Assembly: GCA_948567375.1 (NCBI GenBank)
Contig: OX419760.1
Location: forward strand, 36,022,001-36,086,000
Source: Lunularia cruciata
Lineage: Eukaryota; Streptophyta; Marchantiopsida; Lunulariales; Lunulariaceae
Direction of reading: 5' to 3'
DNA length: 64,000 bases
The position numbers and the translations under genes were made by a program. Under the pieces are notes generated by a model. That model was given only the letters and a program-made list of their open reading frames with translations, ran no database searches and was not told the origin of the DNA. Below are positions 52,730-63,497 of this stretch, in pieces. Within the stretch, counting starts at the first letter, position 1; each line of letters opens with the position of its first letter.

Positions 52730-52968
52730 ATCTTCCCTATTTTTGCAATGTAATTGGCAATTGGACTCTACTATAATCCAATAGACAGAATAAGTCTTTC
52801 TCTTCAATAGCATTGTGAAACTCCACAAGCATTGACGTTATTGGCATACCAAAGTAAGCAGCAAATTTGTTCAAAGAAGTAACTAGCTTATCACCATTCC
52901 ATGTGGTTATCCATTACTCTTTGATTCTAGAGGCATCACATACTTTTGATCACCAAGCCCGACCACTG
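52730..52968 (-). other. Filler of unknown origin inside B5 3' LTR
   Basis: About 239 bases replace three bases of the LTR (between TTGTATGG and AAGAAGGCAAAG). The minus strand holds a 58-codon open stretch (52913-52737) with an ordinary amino-acid mix (L-N-K-F-A-A-Y-F-G-M-P, V-E-F-H-N-A-I-E-E-K), not recognised. It could be a captured exon or repair filler from another element. Confidence 0.45.
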
Positions 52969-55500
52969 AAGAAGGCAAAGAAAAGTGTCCCCGGGATGAA
53001 CCTTGAGCTAATGTGGCTTTGGGTCATAAGGCGAGGTACTCGGAATTGCCCTATCAGCATACAACCTAAAGTAAGGAGTCTTTGTATCAGGGGAACTCAA
53101 CCCAAGGTGAGGACAATGTAACAACTTTCCTTTAGGGCAAGACATTCAAGAAGGGACCGTTCAAAAATGGCGGTCATACGCGTGAAGGACACTTGACAGT
53201 GACAAGAGCATGCAGGAGGTGTGATTTCTCGGTAGAAACTCACATTGAAGAAAGACAAAGAAGGCGTGACTCTATAAAAATTGGGCTTAAGACGAAGCAA
53301 TGACAAGCAATTTTCCATCACCATTGTCGTGGGGATCGTATGGTCTTGAGATTGCGCTGGGCACCTAGCTGCTTGCACTTAGGCTTTTGGAGTGTTTTGT
53401 CCTTCTTGTACCGTCTATTATTAGTTGGCTCATTATTCTTGACCTCTTGGTTGGTCTATTATCCTCGGCTTTAATATGTTTTGAGTTTGGTGGGTTTTGC
53501 AGTTTTGGCCCAGACTGATCTTCCAGAGAGAATGATCTGGTGGGGTTTGTGGAGTTGTCCACAAGTTATGCAACCGGACTCAATCCCGGGCAATTGGTTA
53601 AATGTGCTGACCCATCTACATAATCCGGACTGAGTGTAAAAAAAGAAGTAAAATAAAAAAAATTATTATTATCTTTCCTACCGCTGTTTGCACATCAAGT
53701 ACACACACTCAATCACTAGGAATCTCATTTCCATCTCAATTCCAAGTTTCACAATTTATAATCCTTTGAGCCATGACACACGGCTCCTAACCAAATAGTG
53801 ACCAAACTGAAGCACACTGACTAGCCAAGCACATGAAGAAAGAAAAGGAATTTAGCAGGTACTATTTCCTATTCCTTACAACTCGTCATCTCATTGTTCT
53901 GCAGCATCTCCAATTTGTTGTTCTTTCTGAGTCTCCACTGTCCAGTAGGTCCTTCCTCGGGATTCTCCTTTCTCTTTGATATTCCGGTATGTTAGATCCT
54001 CCCGAACGCTCTGCACTGCTCTTGCCAAAGGTCTCTATGCCTTGTAGAAGCTCATGACGAATCCCATATTGAGCTTCTATATCCAGTCCTCGTATTATCT
54101 TGAGCTAAACATGACTTCTCTCTTCTTTTTGTTCATGCCCACCTTTCCTTTGCAAAGCTAGTCTGGCCTTTACCAAAACCTCTCTACTGTCATTTCCCAA
54201 AAGCTCTCTGTCCAGCCCTTATTTTTCTCGAAAAAATTTCACACACTTTCATCATGTGCACTCCCGCAAACTTCTCCTTTGAAAATTCTCATGAAAATCC
54301 ACTGAAACCCTTTGTCAAGCCTCACAATTGCAGAGAAGAATTGTGATTCAAAAACAATGATGGCAGATCAATGTAGACTAATCTGCCAAAATCTACCTAC
54401 TTTGAATGCTATCACGCCAACAAAGCAAAAACAATCCACTTGATGCTGATTTCTGCCTACGTCCCACGCAAATAGAGCTGCCAGTAAGGTAACCATCTAT
54501 ACTCCCTAACATGCGGATGTCTTCTGGACATTTTGCCCAAAGTCACCTCGTGTAATATCCATCACCTATTCTTGAATGGGTTCCTCTTTGCTTAGCACTT
54601 AAACTTTATAGATTTCTAGTCTCCTTGAGATCCCATATCCAACGTCCACTATGAGAGAGTTTTGAGACGCCTATTGTCCACATTGTAGTGAGTATCTGCT
54701 CCACGGCATGCCCGTCCACTTTAGCATCCCTAGTGAAATTTTCACCAGCTTGACGTGCCTTTCTAGTGACACTTTGTCTTTAAACACAATTCCACAACTT
54801 CAGTATACTACAAGATAGCTTCCACCCTTTCCATTCAGAGAGCCACCAACTCCCAGAAGTAAAATCTGAATCCCTTGGACCAGCTTGTGTCTCTCGTTCA
54901 ATCTTTGTCTACTATCTTGCTGACACTAAACTAGTGTCAGGAATAACTCTTGGCCCCAACCTCCATCACCAAGACGTCTGCTTCTTCTATCTTCGGAACT
55001 TTTATTGCTCTCAACCCTTATCAGCAACTCTGTCAATCACCAGTTAAAGACATCACAACATAGATCTCTCCAGATAACCTCTAACAGTGAGATCACCTGT
55101 CACCGTCCCGGTCTACTCAATGATGAAAGGTTGTTTGCAGTACACAACTATATTCGACATGAGCTCGTAAGAAAGGCACGCTCCCCTGATTCTAACGAAT
55201 TTACCCCAGCAGGCATAGAAGCCAGCCTGTAGTTCACATCCGATATTCCTTCAACGGCATTTCGCATTTCACAACCTCTCATCTTCCACAACATCTGTAA
55301 TCCCTACCCCAACATCCCATCATCTCAACAAACAACCACTCCTATCCCTGATATTTTTCTCTCCGTGAGAATCAAAAGCCCTACCTTTCCTCACTATCCT
55401 TGATCCAACACTCCAATTTTTCTCACTTCCTCCCTCCACCCGCAGATTCAAAAACCTCCCCTTCTCCTTTCTTCTTCAATTCCTCTCTCTTTGCCTCCTC

Positions 55501-56450
55501 TGTCGATGACCTTATCTCCCCTGCGTTTCCTTGTTCCTATTTGATCCTTCTATCTCTTTCCTGCTTCCTCCTTCGAAACCTGAACTCTGCAAAAAAAGTC
55601 TCAAAACCCTCCATGCGATTTGTGAACTCTCTATTTTTCCCAGTCCTGTCACAACACTCCTTTGATTTGTCAAAACTCTCTCCTCTATTCCCTTGTTCCA
55701 AATCTGAACTCTGTTTCCTCCTTCCTTCTCTTTCTTTTCCTTTTCTATTCCCTATTCTCTCTTTGATCACTCTCTGTCGATGACCTTATCTCCCCTGCGT
55801 TTCCTTGTTCCTATTCGATCCTTCTATCTCTTTCTTGCTTCCTCCTTCGAAACCTGAACTCTGCAAAAAAAAGTCTCAAAACCCTCCATGCGATTTGTGA
55901 ACTCTCTATTTTTCCCAGTCCTGTCACAACACTCCTTCGATTCGTCAAAACTCTCTCCTCTATTCCCTTGTTCCAAATCTGAACTCTGTTTCCTCCTTCC
56001 TTCTCTTTCTTTTCCTTTTCTATTCCCTGTTCTCTCTTTGATCACTCTCTGTCGATGACCTTATCTCCCCTGCGTTTCCTTGTTCCTATTCGATCCTTCT
56101 ATCTCTTTCCTGCTTCCTCCTTCGAAACCTGAACTCTGCAAAAAAAAGAGTCTCAAAACCCTCCATGCGATTTGTGAACTCTCTATTTTTCCCAGTCCTG
56201 TCACAACACTCCTTCGATTCGTCAAAACTCTCTCCTCTATTCCCTTGTTCCGAATCTGAACTCTGTTTTCTCCTTCCTTCTCTTTCTTTTCCTTTTCTAT
56301 TCCATGTTCTCTCTTTGATCACTCTCTGTCGATGACCTTATCTCCCTTGCGTTTCCTTGTTCCTATTTGATCCTTCTATCTCTTTCCTGCTTCCTCCTTC
56401 GAAACCTGAACTCTGCAAAAAAAACGTCTCAAAACCCTCCATGCTCTTTT
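55501..56450. repeat. 275-bp tandem repeat, about 3.4 copies, in G
   Basis: Units begin TGTCGATGACC at 55501, 55775, 56050 and 56327 (periods 274, 275 and 277); the last is cut near 56450. Units are very alike and CT-rich on the plus strand. The minus-strand frame repeated in each unit is a by-product. Confidence 0.95.
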
Positions 56451-56793
56451 TTTTCCTTTTCACCTTCCTCTTTTTTCTCCCCTCGATCCTTCCTACCTTA
56501 CCTCCAATTCCCAAAACCCCTTTCGAACTGTTCCTGTCCCTCCCCAAAAACCCCTCGACTTCCTTGTCTCCTTGTTTTTCCCTTCTTCATTCCTCCTTCG
56601 CAGAAAAAACCTTTTTCTGTTCCTGTCCTTCGCAAAACCTTTTTTTGTTCCTGTCCTTTGCAAAAACTTTTTCTGTTCCTTTCATGAAATTTCCAGCTAC
56701 CACTCCTTACCAAGCTCATCTGACATTCTTTTTTTTTGAAAACTCTGTGCTGTCCAGTCCTCATCACTCTCATCTGGCCTTTTCCCGACGACA
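56451..56793. other. CT-rich end of G
   Basis: Pyrimidine-rich with short repeats (TTTTTCTGTTCCTGTCCTT-like, about 56610-56680). No gene supported. Confidence 0.5.
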
Positions 56794-56934
56794 CCGTCAA
56801 GAAGTCATCTTGTAGGAGATTGTGGGAAGGGAAGTAGAGTCAAAGACGTGCAGGTGTGTCAAGATGAAATCGAGAGAGTTAATCTAGGAATCAATAGGAA
56901 GAATAGTCTCCAACCCAAAGTAGAAGAGAGAAAG

Positions 56935-59343
56935 ATGGGAGGAGGGAAGAAGAATTCCAAATTTGTAGTGAGAAATCATGCAATTTGGAGGTTAGATGTG
57001 ATCGCAAGAATTGAAGTCTTGCATAGCTTTGGATCACATTCTTGGCATGGAACTGGAATGTTTGCTTTCCAGGGTTCATGATTGAGATCATCAAGAGTAA
57101 ATGTCTCGATGGCCTTGAGGAAGAAGGGAAGACATGTAATCCGGCTTGCTGGACAGAGTCAGATTGGAGGTTAGTGCTCAAAAGAGAAGTAGGCACGGAG
57201 CATGGTACCACGTTCTTGGGGAAGGAGGAAGTAGCCAAAGAAACCCAAGAAGTGAGAGATGCTTTCTCTTTGAAGCGCACGAAGAATGGTTACAAAGTAG
57301 AGAGCTATAAGGATCCTGTCAAGAGAGGGATTGTGAGTGCTCTAATGGCGATCTTGAAGCCGGAGAGAATGACTTATGTGATGAAGCACCAAGCGGTGTT
57401 CTTCCATAAGATGTTTGCAGGAGAGCCAATTAACTGGGTGAAGTGTCTTCATGGGAGGACGAGATAGATGGTGTGGAATTTGTGGGATAAGTCGCCTCCA
57501 CATTACATTGTGCCATTTGCAGCCCATTTCTGTCTAGGGCTGAACATGCTCAATGTGGCGGAGCATAAGAGGATGGTGTTGCATTTCCATCCCGACTTAA
57601 GAAGAGATGTCAACGTAGAGAAGCAACAATACATTCTTCAGATCAGGAGCAATGATGAGTACGCACAAACGGGGAAGAGTGTCCAGTTGGAAGTGAGTAC
57701 TCTAAAGTCAAAGAAGAGGAGTCGACAAGGAGAAGAAGAAGAAGTTAAGAAAGCAAGACCTCGGAAGGCTAGAAGGGTAAACCCAAGGAAAGGAATGGTG
57801 GTAATTGCATCGTTAAGAAGAAGAATTGGAAGGCAAAGCCAACTGCAAGTCCGACGGCTTAGAAAGAGAGGAAGAACCCAAGTTCACACTACAAAGTGTA
57901 GACACAAGTAGTGATAGCAACAAAGGAGGGGAGATGACATTGGTACCCAAGGAAGAGGAAGCCAAGATAGAGATGGAGGAGAGAAGTAACTCAAAATTGG
58001 AAGACAAAGTTCCAGAGCAAGAGGAGAAGAAAGTTACCATTCAAAGAGGAGTTCATTCCAGAAGCGAGGCCAAATAAGGTAAGAGAAGAGGAGGATGGAA
58101 GTTCGGGGAGCAAAGAATCCATTCCTATAAGGCAAATGTGGCTTAGAAGGCAAGTGTCGAGTGAGGAAGAGGTGAAGAAGGAGATCAATCCGCAAGTCGA
58201 TGTAACTCCAAGTGAAGGAGTAGAGTACTTGCAAGAGGATGTGTGCCCATTGTTAGTAAAGTTAGAGCATATGAAGAAGGAGATGCAATTGAAGTGTTCG
58301 GAGGTGAAGAATGTGTTGCATGTGTTAGCGAGATTAGAAGAAGAGAACTCGGAATTAAAGAAGAGTATAATACGAGGTGAGGAGGAAAGGGAAGTACTAC
58401 GAGTAGATGCACTAGTACAGAATCAAGTGGTTGAGAACTTGAGGAGAGAAGCAAGGAATAGGGAGGAACTAATAGAGCATAATGTCATAGCAAGGGAAAG
58501 ACATGTAGCTAAGTAAGAAATCTTGAAGCAGCAATTTGTTGATTTGAGATTAGAAATTATCCATGCTATAACAAGAGTAGCAGAGAAAGAGCAAGAGCTT
58601 GATAGGGTGATGGAGAGTGTAGAGGAGAAGCAGCTATGGCAATGAGAGTTGACAATGAGATACAGAGAGGAAGAATGGTTGAGAGAGTTACTTTGCAATC
58701 AAGAGGAAAAGATTGTGCAAAAAGAGAAGGAGAAGGAAGCTATGAAAGTCAAGTTTGAAGCGGAATTGGCAATGTATAGAGAAGATTGGCTTGCAGATCA
58801 AGAACGGGAGAGGAAAATGAGATTGGAGCCGTTGAAGGAGATTGTGATCAAGATGAATGTGATGCTAAGTATAGAGGCCAGCCTGCGCATTGAAGAAACA
58901 AGACTGCACGAGTTGAAGTTGTTGGTGCAAGAGATGAGGAGGAGAAATGCAAAGGACAAAGACTTGAATGCCTTACTCATTAGTCTAGGAACTCATATAA
59001 ATAGAAAGATATTGGAGGTAGAAGACAATATCACAATCAGATCAGACTTACTAAAATTAGAGAAAGATAAACTTTGGAAGGATGTCAGAGCAAAACTGAA
59101 GTAGATAACATAGGAATGTAGATGTCTTCGGAGTTACCATTGGAGACATTAGAGAAGAGTGGGTTGAAAGATAAGGAGTTAGATAGATTACCCACTAGTG
59201 GAGCTTCAGATCAGGAAAGGGAACTGTTAGAATTGGTAGAGGAACTAGTAGTTGTGAAACCCGAGGATAGAGTAGTAGTGAGTGAAGTTACTTCGGGATT
59301 GGGTTGGAAAGCCAAGGAAAAAGTAGACATCGGATTGGATTAG
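56935..59343 (+). pseudogene. B5 3' LTR-embedded ORF
   Basis: ATG 56935 to TAG 59343, the same span as in the 5' LTR (about 800 codons). A small shift near 57025 is followed by a long open part with H-Q-A-V-F-F-H-K-M-F-A-G-E-P-I-N-W. Further lesions are a stop near 57465, shifts near 57820-57850 and 58070, and stops near 58514, 58643 and 59101. The coiled-coil half is clear (58136-59100). It ends V-D-I-G-L-D. Most lesions differ from those of the 5' LTR, so they arose after insertion and the inserted copy was more open. Confidence 0.72.
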
Positions 59344-59459
59344 TAATAGATTTGAGATTTGAAGAGGCAAATATGACGAGGTGCATTGTCATTTTGGATA
59401 TGTAGGTTAGTAGAGTTGTTATAGAATGGTATAGTTGTTAGTAATTGTTGTTTGCTTCA

Positions 59460-59468
59460 CTATTTAAG
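59460..59468 (+). promoter_or_regulatory. B5 3' LTR downstream TATA-like box
   Basis: CTATTTAAG, 116 bases after the LTR-ORF stop, matching B1. Confidence 0.45.
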
Positions 59469-60141
59469 AGTGGCATTTGCAGTCATATGTTGTTCATTGC
59501 TCATAATTTCTACAATAGAATAGATAAAGCAAACTGTTGTGAAACAGTGCTTGTTGCTTGAGCTTGATTCTGAGTATCAACTTTGTGCTTGTGTTTGTGA
59601 GTGTGTGGAGAAATTCAAAGTGCAAGTCAGTGTGCTTGTTGGATGTTGGATTCAACAGCCTTGATCTTGACTTTGTGTGTTTGATCCAGAGTGAAGTGCA
59701 ATTGGAGCAATGTCTTGATAGATCTGAGAGGAATTGTAGTGTTGGTAGTATTATGCATTTGTGAGTGCAGCATGAAGTTGATGTGAAGCAATTTTGATCG
59801 AGGAAGTTGTGCCTTTAGTGGAGGGGTAGAACACAATTCTGAGGTGAAGTTGTTTTGCAGTGAAGTGCCATTTTTGGGAGAGCTTGAATCATCACAATCA
59901 AGATTGTTTGGAACAATTTGATGGAGTTGTGATTAAGAAGTGTTAATTTGTGACAAGACTGTGAATCAGTGCTTGTTACTCTCTTCTGGGTGTGGTTTCT
60001 ACCTGAGAGATTAAAGACAAAACCAAGAAGAACTGAAATTGTTACTTTGCTTTGTATTTGGATATTTCTGACTTGTATCTCTGCGGGAATGAACTTTACT
60101 TACTTGATTACCACAAAAGTGATATTTGCCAGGTTGTCACA

Positions 60142-61255
60142 GGTAGGATACTAGAGGATATCATGACTTTATCACTGAGCTCAAAGGTGAGATCATGACA
60201 ATGGTGGTACGCATATTTTTTTTGATGATTCTAAGAAACAAGGAGGTGAGATTTGGCTTGTTGGAGAGATTCAGATATGGTGGTCAAGAAGGTTGAAGTA
60301 TGAGGAACCTGAGATGGAGGAGGAGCAAGAAAAAAATTTGAAACAAGTGGATCTTGGCCAAAATTGAGAAAGAATGGAGAAATCCGGTGCTTGCCTATTT
60401 GGAATTATTGTAGGCAAATTTTGCAGCTACAAGACATTCATCCCAATTGGTGTGGTGAACATTGACAAAGGCACGCAACATATCCTCCAAGGTACAATTT
60501 TCATATTTAATTTGTCCATCAATTTGAGGATGATAGATCGTGGACAAAGCAAGCTTGGTGCTGAGTATCTGGAAGAGTGCTTGCCAAACTTCCCAATGAA
60601 TTGAGGATTACGGTCGGAGATGAGTACACATGGCATCCCATGATGCTTGAAGACATTGTTGAAGTAGATTTGTGCTAAGGTTGGAGCATCCATAGTATCA
60701 AAGGTTGGTGCCAAGTGGATTGCTTACTAAGCTTATCCACAAATACCACAATTGTTGTGTGTCCTTACTTTGTCTTGGGCAAGGATGTGATGAGATCTAA
60801 GCTCACGTATTCCCATCAACCAGGTGGAATGGGGAGTAATTGAAGGAGTCCACTCGGCTTTTGGTTGCTGGTCTTGTTACATTGGCAACTCTCACACGAT
60901 CGGACAAACTCTTGAACATCTTGTGTCATCTTAGGCCACTACCATTGGCGTTGGAGGGTACCCAAGGTCTTGTCTATACCCATGTGACCAACTATAGGTA
61001 AATCATGGGCTTCTTAAAAGTGCACAAGTTGGAGATCACCTTTGGCTGGAACAAAGATCCGGTCCTCATGGAATAGAAGGCCTTTCTTGAAAGAGATGTT
61101 GTTGTACTCCTTGTCGCATGTTGTAAGACTACCATGTACCTTTTGGAAGAAGGGATCTTGTTGAAGAGCTGATAAAAACTCATTTTGGACCTTGGAGTCA
61201 ATTGAAACCATTGTAATTGCTGCCATGATGAGAAGAAGAGACTTCAAATCAGGTC
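60142..61255 (-). pseudogene. F1: chromovirus integrase (minus strand)
   Basis: Minus strand from 61255: a pre-integrase segment (F-L-S-A-L-Q-Q-D-P-F-F near 61170), then the HHCC finger (H-D-L-P-I-V-G-H-M near 60995 and C-E-S-C-Q near 60890). The core has S-L-D-L-I-T-S-L-P near 60800 and G-M-P-C-V-L-I-S-D-R-N-P-Q-F near 60620. Frame breaks are numerous. It joins 33142 across B5, where the GPF module and chromodomain follow. A3 cuts it at 61256, so RNase H and RT would lie beyond the window. Confidence 0.87.
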
Positions 61256-61945
61256 TGTAACATCCATTTGTGCATGTGTGTGGTATTGTGCTTTTTAACT
61301 TTGTATTAAAAATACTTAAAAGATATTATTTATATAGAGATAAAGCATGGTTCTATATTAGTCATGATTAGCTAGAGCTAGTCATAGCTAAGATAGAAGA
61401 GACATTACTTTAGAGGAAGTGGAAAAGATGAGCACCACTATTTTGGATTCCGGTGTGTTGATTGGGTATTATTCTTAGGTGTTTGGCTTTGAGGAAAGAG
61501 TTGAGAACTCTTGGGCCCACAAGCCTTCTTTTTTGGATTCTTCTTTAGTCCAAGGATAGCCCATGTGAAGGAATCCTTGATTTAGTGGTTGGGTCAAGAT
61601 AAGATCACATGCTAGTGGAATATGCCCATGTGAATGGACATTCCTTTCTACTTTTTGACTTGACTTGACTTTTAGTTTAGTAACTTGAGTTATTATGGTA
61701 ATTAGTAACTTTGGTGCATTACTATTTCACAAGTATATAAACAAAGGGTGAGGAGGTACTCATCATCCTTTCATTTGCAACTATATCTCTCTCATTGAGT
61801 TCTCTAGTGAGCAATGTCTTGAGTCTTGGAGTGTTAGCCTTGGAGGAGTATGATGGAGTTGGGGTTCCTTGCCTTCTTTTTCCATGGTTTGCAACCATAA
61901 TAGCCATCAAAGTTTCATGCTGAGTGAGAGACAGGCCGGCTCACA
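61256..61945 (+). repeat. A3 5' LTR
   Basis: 690 bp, TGTAACATCC...GGCTCACA, with GTATATAAAC at 61733. It holds a version of the 13-base segment missing in A1 (AGATCACATGCTAG). Confidence 0.93.
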
Positions 61946-62796
61946 TTTTTGGTTCCATTGCTAGGACCTCTCTAGAAGGCAAGATAATGTTCCGTGTACA
62001 ATTCTTTATTAGACCAGAGGCTATGAGAACTCACTTGGAGAGACTTTAGGGAAGGAGAGGGTTGAACTTATGTTAGACAATTTGGACCCATTTTTATACC
62101 CTATAGTTCATTATGATGTCTTTGAGGTGATTTTGTACATCTTGTACACTTGAGAGGATTTGGAGAGATTATGTGAGGTGGATTGCAGATTTTTGGGACT
62201 AAGGTGATTTTGGGCAAAATCTCAAGTTGAGGATCTGGACTTGATATTTCTACACATGATAGCTTGGGTTCTTTAAATAGCACACTTAAAATTATTGTGA
62301 GAGCTGTTATGCGCACTGGGTTAGAAGTTTTGAAAGTTGATAGGGTAAATTGCTCCCACAATTGCATGCTCTCTAGAAAATTGTTCAGACTCTGCCCTTT
62401 CTTAAATTTTCAATGAATTGTGGTGAAAATCTTCAAGAAAATTTAGTTTATTGTATCCTACCAGTTGAAAAAAAATTAGACATAGATCATTCTTGAGCAA
62501 AGAGTTATAAGTTTTTAAAGTGAGGGGGGTGGTTTTCAGACCAAATCTGAAATATATGTGCTGAATAGAAAGGTGCCTAGGCCAAATGGCTTGATGAAAA
62601 GATCTGAAATTTTTCAAGGAGGAATTTCCTAGAGTTGTGATCAAGTGTGAAAAATTTCAAAGGATGATAAGATACCAATTGTGATATTTGATTGACATTG
62701 TGAGGAATGGTCAATTCTACAAAGTTTAGATTTCATGCATGAGGATTGTGAGTGCAACAAAAAGCATGTTTGAGTGTTTAGACTCATCTTGGGAAC

Positions 62797-63266
62797 ATGG
62801 AGGGTCATCAAGAGTGGAAATTGAGGCTATGCAAGGATCCACAAGGGTTTGAGGTGATTGTAGGCATCGATTTGAGGAGAACAGAGTTTAGAATAGAATT
62901 TGAAGAGAGTGTTGAGAGGATCCAAAAACCTACACCACTTGGAGGAAAGAGTGAGTCTAAGTGCTTTCTATGTGAAGAGAAGAGACAAAAAGCAAGTTCA
63001 TGTCCATTGGCCTTTGAGAGCAAGAGATTGAGGGAAAGGAGAAGCTTACTTTGGGTTTGCTTGTTGGACCTTCTTCATCGAGATTGGGAGGGAGAAGATC
63101 TAAGACCAAAGAGTTGCGTGAGGTTTGTGGAGTAGAAGGACTTCCAAAAGGACATGATTGTAGTGGAGTAAAAGCACTTTTGCAGACTTTGGTGAAGGGT
63201 CTTGGAGAGAGTCTTAGTATAGCTACAGAAATACTACCACCTTCATCAGCTAGTTCTCAAGATTAG
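62797..63266 (+). pseudogene. A3 zinc-knuckle ORF, broken
   Basis: ATG 62797 matches the A1 ORF for about 85 codons, then shifts frame near 63045; the remainder is readable at 63051-63266. The knuckle has lost its His (C-F-L-C-E-E-K-R-Q-K-A-S-S-C), and the second Cys/His cluster has R-E-V-C in place of C-E-V-C. Not functional. Confidence 0.8.
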
Positions 63267-63497
63267 TGATGGAGATAATCTTTCAACTTATGGATAAACT
63301 ATCCATGAGAGTTTGATTAATATGCACTCGAGGATTTGATGTTGCTATAGAAATCTTGGAGCAACCTGAACCTTTTGTGTTCCCTAGAGTGGATTATTCT
63401 CAAATGGTGTTAGTCATGTACATACTCTATTAGTTATAGAGTGAGAGAAGGAAAAGAGAAAAAAATTAAGAGAGAAGAAATATAGTGAGGGGTTAAG

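Larger units (their letters stand above)
53325..56793 (+). mobile_element. G: 3.47 kb insert with inverted TG...CA ends, probable solo LTR
   Basis: Starts TGTCGTGGGGA and ends with the inverted counterpart (TCCCGACGACA; 10 of 11 bases pair). Flanked by CCAT (53321-53324) and CCGT (56794-56797), an imperfect 4-bp duplication at a site that is continuous in the 5' LTR. No gag or pol motif and no internal copy of its ends. A solo LTR of another long-LTR family fits best; a non-autonomous element is possible. Orientation is uncertain. From 53325 to about 55400 I see no convincing gene, only an A/T-rich stretch near 53636-53672. Confidence 0.6.
33143..60141 (+). mobile_element. B5: complete family B element, 27 kb with nested insertions
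   Basis: Both LTRs present, with the 5-bp duplication GGTAG at 33138-33142 and 60142-60146. 5' LTR 33143-46654, interior 46655-52654 (6.0 kb), 3' LTR 52655-60141. With insertions (C+A2, G, a 0.24 kb filler) removed, both LTRs are about 3.77 kb and the element about 13.5 kb. The flanks join into the minus-strand integrase of chromovirus F1. Coding regions are decayed. This copy fixes the true LTR boundaries of the family. Confidence 0.95.
52655..60141 (+). repeat. B5 3' LTR, with filler and insert G
   Basis: TGTGGTACCC at 52655 to GTTGTCACA at 60141. After removal of the 52730-52968 filler and of G, about 3.77 kb, as for the 5' LTR. It carries the LTR ORF at 56935-59343 and CTATTTAAG at 59460. 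Confidence 0.92.

Noticed and set aside
53325-55500. G considered as a LINE or Helitron
   Set aside because: No RT or helicase motif and no clear 3' poly(A) at the boundary; TG...CA inverted ends and a short duplication favour an LTR.
55537-56322. Minus-strand 73-78 aa frame repeated three times
   Set aside because: Produced by the 275-bp tandem repeat and Arg/Glu/Lys-biased; no sign of a real protein.
55501-56450. Regular repeats considered as a CRISPR array
   Set aside because: Units are 275 bp and contiguous without spacers, in plant DNA.
56357-56815. 152-aa and 106-aa plus-strand frames rich in Phe, Ser, Leu and Pro
   Set aside because: Composition follows the CT-rich sequence of G; no start context or motif supports coding.
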